Source: Siphonodentalium dalli (lineage: Eukaryota; Mollusca; Scaphopoda; Gadilida; Siphonodentaliidae). Taken from it: a stretch of 64,000 bases of DNA. The notes under the pieces are model-generated. The model was not told the origin of the DNA. It saw only the letters and a list, made by a program, of their open reading frames with translations, and did no database searches. The position numbers were made by a program, and so were the translations under genes. The stretch covers positions 151,398,875-151,462,874 of the forward strand of contig CP136062.1 of the NCBI GenBank assembly GCA_032622095.1, in the 5' to 3' direction. This document shows, in pieces, positions 10,495 to 23,000 of this stretch; within the stretch, counting starts at the first letter, position 1, and each line of letters begins with the position of its first letter.

Positions 10495-11312
10495 CTGTCC
10501 GAGAACATTATATGACACCCCATCCCGCGAGAATGTATAACGTGAAGTCGACATATCAACACCGAGAACATTACACAATACCCCATCCCGCGAGAATGTA
10601 TAACGTGAAGTCGACATATTAACACCGAGAACATTACACAATACCCCATCCCGCGAGAATGTATAACGTGAAGTCGACATATCAACACCGAGAACATTAC
10701 ATGACACCCCATCCCGCGAGAATGTATAACGTGAAGTCGACATATCAACACCGAGAACATTACATGACACCCCATCCCGCGAGAATGTATAACGTGAAGT
10801 CGACATATTAACACCGAGAACGTTACATAACACCCCATCCCGCGAGAATGTATAACGTGAAGTCGACATATTAACACCGAGAACATTACACAATACCCCA
10901 TCCCGCGAGAATGTATAACGTGAAGTCGACATATCAACACCGAGAACATTACATGATACCCCATCCCGCGAGAATGTATAACGTGAAGTCGACATATCAA
11001 CACCGAGAACATTACATGACACCCCATCCCGCGATAATGTATAACGTGAAGTCGACATATTAACACCGAGAACATTACATAACACCCCATCCCGCGAGAA
11101 TATATAACGTGAAGTCGACATATCAACACCGAGAACATTACACAATACCCCATCCCGCGATAATGTATAACGTGAAGTCGACACATCAACACCGAGAACA
11201 TTACATAACACCCATCCCGCGAGAATGTATAACGTGAAGTCGACATATCAACACCGAGAACATTACATGACACCCCATCCCGCGAGAATGTATAACGTGA
11301 AGTCGACATATT
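10495..11312. repeat. Minisatellite, 63 bp unit, about 13 copies
   Basis: Head-to-tail units of exactly 63 bp contain CATCCCGCGAGAATGTATAA, CGTGAAGTCGACATAT and CAACACCGAGAACATTA. Variants alternate between CATATCAAC and CATATTAAC, and between ACATGACAC, ACATAACAC and ACACAATAC. Because 63 is divisible by three, two minus-strand frames stay open across almost the whole array and would read as 21-residue repeats. With no start, splice or similarity support, this is treated as non-coding. Confidence 0.92.
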
Positions 11313-11694
11313 AACTAGTCTTGCAAATGGCAACCCACCACATTGGGAGGCGTCCAAGCAAAGAACAACACGTCAAGTGAACTTGTAAACAGTTAATATT
11401 GTTTTCCAATATTCTTATCATCCTTTATACCAAAATAACCAGAAATCACCAAATATATCTGACGTTTAAAACCAAGACAATATCCGCCCTATATGAACCT
11501 ATCAATGCTCCTTATCCTAAACAAAAGTTGAGGAACCCATATTGAGAAAATGATTCAAAATTTCATGTGGGTGTATTCACAAACAAAAATTGGTATTTAG
11601 TCCGGCGTTCGCTGTGGCAAGTCTAGATCATGATACTGGAATGTTCGGTAACACGGTGGTGTATATGTAACATACAGCAGGATGTGCCCTGGTG
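11313..11694. other. Intergenic, nothing recognised
   Basis: Unremarkable AT-rich sequence between the minisatellite and a short palindrome. Confidence 0.4.
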
Positions 11695-11748
11695 TTTGGT
11701 GGCATGGGTATACAATTAATGTAACAATTGTATACCCATGCCACCAAA
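11695..11748. repeat. Perfect palindrome, 23 bp arms
   Basis: The left arm (11695-11717) begins TTTGGTGGCATGGGTATACA. Its exact reverse complement is at 11726-11748, separated by 8 bases. It directly precedes the left arm of the foldback structure and may be part of it or a separate hairpin insertion. Confidence 0.85.
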
Positions 11749-12271
11749 CTATGGAATCCTATTACGGCCACTTGCTAATGGCGCTTTTGGCGCTTTCGGC
11801 GCATCGCGCCGAAAGCGCCTAAAGCGACAAAAAGTGCGCCATTAGTAACGCGCCGAAAGCGCCGAAAGCGCCGAAAGCGCCGAAAGCGACAAAAAGTGCG
11901 CCGTAACGGCGCACTATTTGTCGCTTTCGGCGCTTTCGGCGCTTTCGGCGCTTTCGGCGCGCCGAAAGCGACAAAATGTGCGCCATTAGCGTTGTTTCGG
12001 CGCGCGCCGAAAGCGCCGAAAGCGACAAAACATGCGCCATTACGGCGCACTTTTTGTCGCTTTCGGCGCTTTCGGCGCACCGCGCCGAAAGCGACAAAAT
12101 ATGCGCCATTAGTGCAATCGGCGCGGTGCGCCATTAGTGCATTCGGCGCGGTGCGCCATTAGCGCGGTGCGCCGAAAGCGACAAAATATGCGCCATTAGC
12201 GCATGTACAATTAAGTATGTGATCACCCCAGCAGGGGTGCCGGAAGAGGGGGCAGAGTGGGCAGCTGACCC

Positions 12272-12578
12272 AAGCTTCAGTTGAGGCCAGTCTAGATGCT
12301 AGGATTTGTACAGTTTTCAAAAAAAATTCTCACACTGCGTTGAACAACAATGGTCAGCCCGGTGTGTCCTGCATGGTCTCTTGTCCATAGCCGTGTGCAT
12401 TTGTCTGGATTTAGACCACTAGATGTTAGGATATTAGGCATGAGCACTAAGGTGCAAGGGGGGGGATGCAAATGGAATTATGTAAAATTTGTGTTTTGTC
12501 TGATTCTGATTCAAGGAGGTGCAGTTGGAATTTCCCAAGGTGGACACCCCCAACGGAGACCCTCTAGCCACATCCCTG
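12272..12578 (+). mobile_element. hAT MITE, 3' fragment
   Basis: The sequence from AAGCTTCAGTTGAGGCCAGT to the terminal CTCTAGCCACATCCCTG corresponds to the right-hand third of the 9041-10206 element. The 5' part is missing; it abuts the foldback arm. It ends inside a GGTAC-type MITE, whose end follows at 12579-12608. Confidence 0.8.
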
Positions 12579-12774
12579 GGACCGTCTGATCGGATTGAGT
12601 ACCTTTAACTACCCACAAAGGAGGGACCAGGACCACACGGCCACAATAATTTTAAATCTGAATAATGACAAATTATAGCATTTGGATGTCTATCTACAGC
12701 AAAATTCAGCCCCTCCCTTTTAAAATTGATACATAGGCCTATACATTGTACATATGGCCATGCCCGATCTGTGC

Positions 12775-13141
12775 AGGGGCGCCGGAAGCATCCAAGGGCA
12801 GGGGGCAGAGCCTACAAAAAGGGCACTTTTCTGCACACAAAAAAGGGCATTTTCTCCGCAAACTCGGAAAAATAACCATAAATTCATTGTGGCAAAAATC
12901 CCTATTTTAAAGGTATTTGTCGGTTTTTATGGCCGTTTTGTGACAAAATTGACAAAAAAATTATATTCCTTGTGAAATTGGTGGTATTTGGACAAAAAAA
13001 GTCACATTTTACTGTAAAAACATGAGATTAAACACACAAAAAGCATTTTCTTTCTCCAGAAAAAGTCCTGCCCCCGCTCGCCCCCTTGGTCAAGGGCAGG
13101 GGGTCAGCTGCCCCATCTGCCCCCTCTTCCGGCACCCCTGC
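12775..13141. mobile_element. Candidate hAT-like MITE with CAGGGGYGCCGGAAG ends
   Basis: It starts CAGGGGCGCCGGAAGC and ends with the inverted CTTCCGGCACCCCTG, enclosing repeated AAGGGCA and GGGCAGGGGGC motifs. No 8 bp target duplication is visible, so the hAT label rests on the CAGGG-type ends only. The right end lies inside the foldback arm, and a partial copy of the same end sits in the left arm. Confidence 0.5.
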
Positions 13142-13625
13142 TGGGGTGATCACATACTTAATTGTACATGCGCTAATGGCGCATATTTTGTCGCTTTCGG
13201 CGCACCGCGCTAATGGCGCACCGCGCCGAATGCACTAATGGCGCACCGCGCCGATTGCACTAATGGCGCATATTTTGTCGTTTTCGGCGCGGTGCGCCGA
13301 AAGCGCCGAAAGCGACAAAAAGTGCGCCGTAATGGCGCATGTTTTGTCGCTTTCGGCGCTTTCGGCGCTTTCGGCGCTTTCGGCGCGCGCCGAAACAAAG
13401 CTAATGGCGCACATTTTGTCGCTTTCGGCGCACCGCGCCGAAAGCGCCGAAAGCGCCGAAAGCGACAAATAGTGCGCCGTTACGGCGCACTTTTTGTCGC
13501 TTTCGGCGCTTTCGGCGCTTTCGGCGCGTTACTAATGGCGCACTTTTTGTCGCTTTCGGCGCTTTCGGCGCGATGCGCCGAAAGCGCCGAAAGCGCCATT
13601 AGCAAGTGGCCGTAATAGGATTCCA

Positions 13626-14674
13626 TAGGTTTGTGCTCCAAAATACGCATAACAATATTCGCTTTTGAATTTTCCCGGTATCGAAATAGGTCGATAAATA
13701 CTTGTATTACCTTTCTATGGGGCATTATATGTCCACGGAAGACGAAAATACGACTTTGAACACGGTGTTTGGGTCTGTTTGGGTCTGTTTGGGTCCCAAA
13801 CAAACAACACCCATGTGCACTGCATGGAACAGAAAAGAGCGTTCCATGTCAGTCTATTCCTGATATGGCAGAAATAAAGAGCGCTTTTTCACTTCTGTGC
13901 GAATCATTTAAAACATATGGGAATTGGTTGTGACCATGTCATGTATTTTTCATAGCATATGAAGCCGGTATATCAATATTTCGTGTATGTGACAACCAAT
14001 CTTATATCTCCTACCAAATTACGTAGACAAAATTTGGAAGCTCGAATGAGCCATGTCCGTTTAATGTACATTCATACACTGATAAGTTTGCACATTATTA
14101 CGCGCGCTCCGCGTGTATAATAATGTAGAGATTCCTGTTTCGCCTGGGTGTATGGTTGTTTTATATATAGAATGGGAATTTTTTGGGAGGATTAAAAGTC
14201 GAACTGCGACCGGAGGCCGAGTCCGGTAAAAGGTGTAGTTGGGAATTTCAATTTCGTTTATTGTCGTTTACATTAAGTCAATAATGTTGATTTTTGGTTT
14301 GTGATAAGCTATGCCAATTGCAAATAAAAGAAATGAAAAAGATAATTTGTAAGTCTTATATTTCAAATTTGTATAGACATTTTTCGTTCTTCAGCCCAAT
14401 GTGTGTTGTGGTCGGAGACGACCGAGTCGGCCGCCGGTTCGTTAATTAGGTGCTGGTTGTTATTTCAACGGAATTCTGAGTTGGTCATTCGCGAAACCAA
14501 TATATTTTATATTCTATAATTACAATCATGGGTATATAATATATGATCTTGAGCGCGTTACCATTTCTGACATTGGTTTTCTTGTAGTCTTCTGTGTTGC
14601 AAACACATTCCAGGCAAATTTGCGAGTGTGAACGTACCCTTAACTATTCAATTCACGAATGCTCTTAAATGTGG
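13626..14674. other. Intergenic, nothing recognised
   Basis: About 1 kb without supported exons or a matched repeat. A short GGGTCTGTTT triplication lies near 13770. Confidence 0.45.
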
Positions 14675-15003
14675 ACTGTAAACTAAATCCGGCCATTTAT
14701 GGGACCATCTCCTTTTATACTCAACAGAAATCAAATGAGTGAATTTGAGCCAATGATTAGTGCAGAATACACTCGTGTGCTCTATGAATGATGCAAACAA
14801 CATGGTAATTATAATGAAAATGAATTTATGACTCGATTCATAAACTCATTTGTATTATAATTACCATGTTATTTGTATCGTTCATAGAGCAACGGGTGTG
14901 TTTTGAAATAATCCATGGCTCAAATTCACTGATTTGGTGCATATATTCTGTTTAGTATAAAATGAGATGGTCCCATAAAAGGCCGGATTTAGTGTATACA
15001 GTA
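14675..15003. mobile_element. Palindromic MITE, 329 bp
   Basis: The two halves are reverse complements along almost their full length. CTAAATCCGGCC and GGGACCATCTC on the left mirror GAGATGGTCCC and GGCCGGATTTAG on the right. The TAATTATAATGAAAAT and TTGTATTATAATTACCATG segments meet at the centre. This is a typical long-TIR foldback MITE. No clear target duplication was identified. Confidence 0.8.
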
Positions 15004-15716
15004 CCCCTTTACATATATATTATGTTCATCAAGTGAACTTGGCATGATTTTTTAAAAATGTCATAACAATTTTCAACCCTATTAAATGTTTTATACATCC
15101 TCCGCGGTTGTTGTTGGCTGTGTTGACACATTCCATCATCCGTAAAGTAGATTTTATCATGTAATCATACTACCAACACGGCCGTGAGAGATTAAAACCG
15201 CGCCATTATATGTACATTTAATAAATGTCAAAGCGCTTGGCCCGAACACACCTGTTTATGACCGAGGAGTATGTTTAGTTGTTATTAAAATGATATATAT
15301 GAGTGGGTTAGAGAAACTTATATCACGTGGGTTATTGGGGTAGCAACCACGCACAGGGGACAGTTGTCATTAAACATATTACCAACGACAACAATGAGAT
15401 ATTGTTTTATAGCCCAGCGCCTTCCCCTGTCCTGGTGAGATTAATTGGGCATTACGAATTGCGAGGAGTATGAAATCGCACATCCCGAGTTGCATTTTCG
15501 CCACAGTTACGCAAATGGACATGTGTTCGCATTGCATATGCGCGATTTGATTTGCGAATTCCAGAGTTGCAGTCGGTGCAGGTGTTGCATGCATAACCGA
15601 GAAACATTCCTTTCTAGTGTATGCGACATTTACCATATCATCTGAAGTGCTGTTCCCATGTTATGTGGATTGGAATAACTTGAAGTCCAGATTGTTTTGG
15701 CTTAACCATTGTTAAT
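15004..15716 (+). promoter_or_regulatory. 5' flank and probable 5' UTR of the HSPA12-like gene
   Basis: The coding start at 15717 is preceded by an in-frame TGA at 15681-15683, so the ATG is the first in its frame. A TATATAT run lies near 15293. No convincing array of heat-shock elements (alternating GAA/TTC) was found. An 85-codon minus-strand frame at 15379-15636 is unsupported. The transcription start cannot be placed. Confidence 0.35.
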
Positions 15717-17028
15717 ATGTCAATTCGAAAAAGGTATAGTTTTGTCAAACATTTTCCCGAGGAATCACTTTACGGCGCCCCGGGAAAATACAGAAAAATA
15801 TCGGAGGAGGAGTTATACCAGCAATGGCTTCGTGAAAATTCCCATCTTCATTCGAGTCCAAATGGCGATGAACCCGAGCCGAAATTCATCAAGGTTTTCC
15901 GAGATGGCGAAGAGTACTTGCTTAGAAAGAAAGAGGCCCAAAGAAACAGCTCAGCGTCGGACTCAGCAAGGAGTGACGGCGGAAGCCCAAAAAGTCCCAC
16001 AAATGAGGTCACCGAAACTCCGTGGTTCAATGAGCTCAAAGAGAGTACCGTGGACGTTAAATCGAGTACACCAATTAATTACGCTAAAACTAATTCAGGA
16101 CCGCGATCGCAAATTACCGTGGACGCATTTGAAAGTAACAAGTTAATTGATCATAACATTTCGATAACGAACGGGACATCCGGGCAAGTGGGCGAAAAGC
16201 AGACGACCGGGGGACAGAGAAGCGACTCCTATCGGGGTGATGGTTCCTCCTCGAATGATTCATCTGAATGGGGCGGTCATGTTAGGCCTTTAGATGATAG
16301 TATAAGCAGCGAAGAAAGCGGAAAGAACTATGTCGATGAAATGGGAGTGCCGCACTCCAAAGGGAAGTATTCGTTTACAGCTGCGGAAGAAAGTTTTTCA
16401 AAGGTATCAGCGAGCCCTCGACATGCGCAGATCAAGCCGTCACACAAAAGCGCTTCGAGCAACGAAGACAACGACGTGATTTTAGAGGATTCTACTGTAC
16501 AGTATACTAATGGAAAAGGGATTCGCTACGAGGATTTGTACCCTGTGAACACTGACCCCGAACTGATGGCCAAAATGGCGTCGTCAGGGAGATATATTGT
16601 GAAGCAGGAAGGCGATACTAAAGTAGCTTACTATGGTCCTATTTTTCTTAATTCTTCTTTTGGTGGCAAAGATGGGCTTCAGCTTAAACGCTTATCTGAA
16701 GACAAGGGAGAAGAGGATGTTGGACTTGACTTGATGTTGGATAATGCTATTGACTGTAAAATCGACTCCATTGCTTTATATCGTACGCCAGATTCCAAAC
16801 AACAACAACAACAACAACAACAGACTGAAACATTGGAGAGGGTATATGCACCAAGCCTAGAATCGGTTCGTTCGGATCAGCTTCAGTGTGTTTCGCAAGC
16901 TGAGATTCAGGCAAGCTTAGTTCCATCCCTCCACTGTGTATATAATTCCGAGAAAGATGCAAAGGGAGACTTGGAGAATACCAAGGAAAATGTGCCAACT
17001 AAAGAACCAACCGACATTCAACCAGCAG
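15717..17028 (+). CDS. HSPA12-like gene, exon 1
   Basis: Encodes residues 1-437 plus the first base of codon 438. It starts [20 protein letters not shown] with A at -3, and ends CCAGCAG|GTGAGA in phase 1. The N-terminal ~75 residues ([30 protein letters not shown]) look folded and charged. The middle is S/T/N/E-rich and probably disordered. Residues about 270-345 ([38 protein letters not shown]) again look ordered. A CAA/CAG run gives Q8. No known domain is recognised. Codon usage is even and there are no internal stops over 1.3 kb, which strongly supports coding. Confidence 0.85.
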
Positions 17029-20000
17029 GTGAGAATTTATGCTAACTCTGTTGTTGAGAATCACCAGATGTGGCACACACTGGAAAGTTTGCTTGTTATT
17101 TTTTCAAGCATTTCGTCATATAAAACCATATAGTGCCGGCATAATATGAACGGCAATATGTTTTATAAAATACATTAATACCAAAGCTGACGACTAGAGA
17201 ACTGAACATTATGCAGTTCCACATGTAACGGTGCACAGGTGCTACTAACATTGGCCTTCAAATACCTGTATGATTGATTGTTCGAGATAACTGCATGATA
17301 TATTTACAGGCAAATTTCCATAGCAGCGCTACAGGTGGATCGATAGAGTTTTTATTTCTCACGTACAGCTGTGGTACATAAGCATTTTAAGCATTTTTGC
17401 CTTCGTTTACTGACATATGGTAATTTGCTATATCAAAATGCCTACAAATAAATACCAGGAAAATTTGCGAAGTGTGAACTACATATGGTCTACTTCCAGA
17501 GACGTGAAGAAAGGGGGTTTGGGAGTGTCCCCCACCAAATTTGGTCAAACTTTTCAACAGTTGCAAATTGCATGCCCAACACAGCATTAAATGTTACATC
17601 AGGCATATCGGTTGTATAATTGTTCTCATTGTTTGATTTTCTAACAAGTAATTAGTGGGGAATTTGTTGTTTTTAGACCAAGAATGGCATATTTTTCTAC
17701 TTTTGGTAAAAGATTTTGTCTGAAATGGCCATCAGTTGCAAATTTTCCAACCTTATAGGGGAGTTGGAGTTGGATAGTTTGTCAGAGGTACCGTCTACTG
17801 CATTCTTATCCTAAATTAGACAGTATTCGTCCTGTTGATTAAAAATTATTTTGGTGGAACATAGTTATGTAGTAAATAGGAGGACCGTTATTTGTCTTGT
17901 ATTGTCACTTTCGGCGTCTGTTGGCAAATCAGATTAATCAAAGAAATGGGGCATTGCATACGTTGATGCCAGAAAATTAGTCTGACGATGACTTTACATG
18001 AATTATTGGCAAAACTAGTTCAATCAAAATAACAATTTGGATAGTTTTGAAAGATCTATGGTCTTCAGTGTTTCATTTAGGGACTGGCTTTTCCTTGAGT
18101 CGTTGAGATTTGCCAAAGTGAGCGAAAATTGTATTTTGAGAGAACTGAAGCTTCCTGAAATGTTTTACGAAAACCCTGTGCCAATATATTCTCTTATATG
18201 TGCGAGTCTCGCAGAGGGAACCTCGTTTAAATAAGAGATTGCATTGGCGTGTATAACAATATTTACATTGACACTGTAAGCCGGTGCATTCTCTGATATA
18301 TGCGAGGCTCCCTATGGACAATATGACCATCAATTATGACTTTGTTTTATACTGATAAATCTATACATATTGTTCGGGAGATGGGCACACCATCGCTACT
18401 AGTAGAGAAATATAAAGGCGTTTGCAATGTGAATGTAAGTTATACTCATGTTATACTCATGTTATACTCATGTTATACTTGGTAATATTGGTTTGACAAA
18501 TTTGGTATGAATTTCCGGCTTTCGCGAATGGTCATCTATATATAGACTAGTGGAGTACGGTTGTATCTGTTCTCTTCGTTGATTTGGTCACTTTGAGTGG
18601 GGTTACATCACAATTTCTATTTTATCACATAAGTAGCTCATAAACCCGACCTCATATTTTTAGAAAGATACACGTGTATTATCAGCAGTGACATAATGCA
18701 GTGACATAATGTGATTACGTGATAAAAACTAAAAATAATTTTTCAAATTCGTGGAAATTCTATACGAAATTTATTATCCTCGTCTATGTACTAATTCACT
18801 AAAGCTCGGCTCGAATCTAATTTAGTGCACTCGGTTAATAAATTTCGATAGAATTGCGACTCATTATAGAGATCCTCTATATATCGAAATCTGACTTGTA
18901 CTCATACTACCATATATTATAGGTAACGTCAAGCGAACGCATTAACCTTAATAGCGAACTTTATTGAGTGAGACATCGCGTTATCTCAATCATAATCGCT
19001 ACATATGCATGAACCATCAGATTAACTCACGTTAGTGACGGTAGTAATTAGGTATGTTGCGTATTTACCAAACAGCTGATGCGTGGCTGGGAAATGATGG
19101 ATGAATCGGGTTCAAGGCTTCTAGCTTTTTACCGTGCGAAAGTATATTATATACTCGATCGAGTCACCTGGGGATATAATATCAATAAGATAGCAATCTG
19201 GTACACATGCACCTTTGGTAAATACACCCGTAATATACTACACACAGGTATGGGTTGATCCGATTTCCTGAGTCGGGTTGTCCCATGTTTTGAATAAATA
19301 ATTTTTGTCGTATTTACAATTTATTATTCATATTTCTCATGAATACATTCTCCAAAATCTTCAATATGCACGACATTGTTTACTTGCAGATCATAATGTT
19401 AAATCAGATAAATGTATATCAAGCTCCCACAGAATGTCCACACCAAAGTGAAACATCCCAGTAAAAACACGCTTTCCCGGCCAGTATCCGTACAGTCGCC
19501 CCGACTTCTTGACTTGACGCTCCGAACGTTTCCTCGAGTCGTAACATGTCCCAATTTTATTGTATATGTGACCCGCCATATCAAATCCAGTCGGAAGTCG
19601 GGATTTGTTTTACCCTGTGCCAATGCATTATCTTATATATGCGAGTCGACCATAGGTCGCCTCGCATATATAAGAGAATGCATTGGCCTAACAATTTTTT
19701 TTAATTTTTTTTTAAATAAATGTTTCTCTTACAGTTTTTAGGACATAAAATAAAAAACATCCATTACCCTGCAGGGAGCCCCACACATATATAGAAGCAC
19801 ATAGAAGAGTGTCGTCTGCTCATGTTTGTCTGGGGCTCTGTATGGGTGAAATTATAAAATTGTTAAAGAATACAAGAAAAAATTATTAAAATTATTAAAA
19901 TTTTGTTAGGCCAATGCATTCTCTTATATATGCGAGGCGACCTATGGTCGACTCGCATATATAAGAGAATGCATTGGCACAGGGTAAAAAAAAAATTTCG

Positions 20001-23000
20001 ACTGGATTTGATATGGCGGGTCACATATGTTATACCAGAAAATTCGAAATAAAATCAATATTAGTTGATAGTAGCATTTCCGGACAGGGATCTTCGATTC
20101 ATATTTATTATTTTGTACCCAGGGAACTATATAAAACTTATATATATACGTGTCTATATTATATTCGATTTTATTTCGAATTTTCTGGCATAACCTGGGT
20201 GGGTGGTCAAAGCCACCAACAAGCAATTTTTTCCGCAACTAAAAAAAAATTGCTGCTTGTTTTTTTAGTGTTTTGGCAATGAGTTGGGCTTCAAAACCAA
20301 TTTGAATGAGAGAAATAATGTAATTCTAACTGGTAAACTGACTGCAGGCAGTTATCGTGTTGTATTTTGTTGCAAATTTTGAAATTCAAGATGGCCGCTG
20401 GCAGCCATGTTTTTTTGGCCGAATGACCTCAAAATGACTCATTCCAATTTACATGTCCATGTTAACATCCATGATAAATAGTATGCACAGAAATTCATAT
20501 ACAGCTGTTTACAGTGAATTTCCCCCCGCAAATCTCTGTTTTAGTTTTAAAATGGGGGGTGGGTGTCAAAAAATTGTCGGAAAAAACTGCCGAAAACGGA
20601 AAAACATTTGGCGGTGGGGGTAGGTGGGTACAAAAAATTATCGAAACGGAAAAAATGCCATACGTGCCTGAATTTTTTTTCCGACCCCCCCCCCCCCCCC
20701 CCCGGCATAATACATACAATCAAATTGGGTCATTTTACGGCTCGCGGGGCGTAGAGATCGTATGAACGCTAACAATAGTAACGAAAAAATGAACAAGTTG
20801 ATTATCGCATTGTATAAGAAAATATCGATATAAAATACCCCAGAAACTATATCAATCGTATTTAGGAAGAGATAGAACATTTTAAAGGTACTCAATCCGA
20901 TAAAACTCCTCTCAATTACTATTTCAATGGCTTCGGGGGTCAAAAATATTTGATTCGAGTCGAGGAAGTCACGCATCAAAGCTCAGATTTGTTAGATATC
21001 GATTTTAGAAATCTATTATTTTTCATTATCGGGAATACTTTCTGGCCCAGAACTCAGTCAAAATTGCGTTATTATTACCACTTGAATTTAGAGTTATCCA
21101 TCCTTGTCTGTTTGAATAGATTTTGGTGTACACATCCCGAGCAGATTACGGAAGTTGAAGGCAATTATTAGTACTCATCTCGAGTAAATAACAAATTTCA
21201 AAAATCAATATCTAATAACTCTGAGCTTTGTTTGATGGGTTCCTCGACTCGAATCAAATATTGTTTACCCCCAAAGCCAAAGAAATAGTAATATAGGACC
21301 CTCTGATCGGATTGTTGTTGTTGGAATATGTTGAGATGGGGACCCTCTGTTCGGATTGAGTACCTTTAATAAAGCTCTTTAATATCTTTAAAATGCCTCT
21401 GAACTCATTAGAGAGCAACGCGATTGAAATTAAATTATAATTGAAGGTTCCGCTAGGAATATAGGCCACCGTGCAGAAGGTATAATTTCACTTTAAAACC
21501 ACTCCGTTACAAATGGAAACCACCCGAGTAATTGTAGCGACCACCCCAGTAAGCGACCGCTCTGAAATGCGTTCATTCGAAAAACCTGCGCTTCCAGTTA
21601 TCCATTTCATAAGGGAGCTGCGCTGGTGCAGCAATAAAGATCATGTGCCAGTACATTTTCTCATATATGCGAGTCTCACATCTTATAAAGTCAAGGTAAA
21701 TATTGTCAGGCCGATGTATAATATAGTGTCTTAATTATGCGAGGCTTCCTATGGGAGACTCGCATGCATATATAAGAGAATGCACTGACACAGGGTCTTC
21801 GCATAATTTCTGGAAGCTCGAGTCATGTAGGGGTTAAATTCATTCAACATATTCGACAAAGCGAACCAGACACACCATGCACTCAACTGAGTCCTTTCAA
21901 CTATAGACACATACTTTTGCCATTAGTCACACACATTTTTCGTACTATTGTTGTCACGATCTTGGTATCATTCCATTTGAATAATTCTGTTCTGAGTTTC
22001 CATATCGAAATGACACATAATTTCATGTTAACCCTTTCGATATTGGATTATCCCATTCACTTATTTAAGTGTACAATGGAATGGTCTATTATTCATTTTG
22101 GAGTGACGTTCAGGTAACAAAAGCAGATGACAGACAGACAACAAGCTAATATAAGTGCAGAAGGATTCATATCTTTTGGTGGGAAATGTTCAGATAATAA
22201 GTTCAACAAATGACCTATTGTTGAACTTATTATCTGAACATTTCCTAAGGGACCTACTTATCAATTAGTATTTGGTATCACGGTAGGGAATCACGTGGTT
22301 TCGAGGTTGGTGAGTACCACGCATTCAATATGTGCAAAGGCACAAACACATCATATTTGAGGAACTGACACAAAACATAGCATTTTTTTTACTGTTACGA
22401 GCATATGTTGGTTTATTTTTAAAACAAGTATATACCTTATTTGTTCGGAAATACTCAGTAGTTTTCTATAATATTCTCACCAAAGTTGCAAGTCGGAGGT
22501 TGGTTGAATACACAAGCCCATATATCTAGGAGAATCCTTCGACTGTCAGCTTTGGTCAGAATGTTAGAGCAAACAACTGTGAGTTTGGACACAAATGAGG
22601 AATATATCATTATCCTAGTTTATTACATTTTTCCTCGTTCTGGCCGCGTTTTCATCGCCTCCGCCATTTTGAACTAGAATGCATTCAGAGAGATGCCAAC
22701 GTGCACAAAAATGTAATAAACACTAATTTAAAAAATAATTTCACTGTATTTTACTTAATTTATTTAATTTAATTTAATGTTAGCAAAAGAAGACAATTAC
22801 CATTTCTCATTTCATCACAGATAAAAGTCAAATTACTATATTTATTATTTAAGTAATTAAAACCAATTCCATGTTGCCGAAAGGATGAGACTTTAATATC
22901 GATTACATTTTTTTCAGCGGCATATATTGATTTTCATTTTCCGATAGTCAAAGTTGACCAAAGGAGCAATTATAAGAAATAATTAATACTATTTGTGTAA

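Larger units (their letters stand above)
11750..13625. mobile_element. Foldback structure with GAAAGCG-rich arms
   Basis: The left arm (about 11750-12272) and right arm (about 13105-13625) are reverse complements, sharing outer ends that read ATGGAATCCTATTACGGCCA and inner ends with CAGGGGTGCCGGAAGAGG. Each arm is packed with GCGCCGAAA units and CTAATGGCGC motifs that also form nested hairpins. The spacer holds fragments of other elements: an hAT MITE 3' part (about 12272-12578), a GGTAC MITE end (12579-12608), and a further candidate hAT-like element at about 12775-13141. Open frames here are artefacts of the repeats. Confidence 0.8.

Noticed and set aside
11775-13615. Several open frames encoding FGAFGA or RRFRRF repeats
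   Set aside because: They arise from the GCGCCGAAA repeats of the foldback arms, are open on both strands and have no other support.
15379-15645. Overlapping frames on both strands just upstream of exon 1
   Set aside because: Both are short and lack starts in good context. The region is better explained as promoter or 5' UTR.
20635-20979. 113-codon minus-strand frame and its glycine/proline-rich neighbours near 20495-20765
   Set aside because: It spans a C homopolymer and the start of a MITE. Open frames here reflect low complexity.
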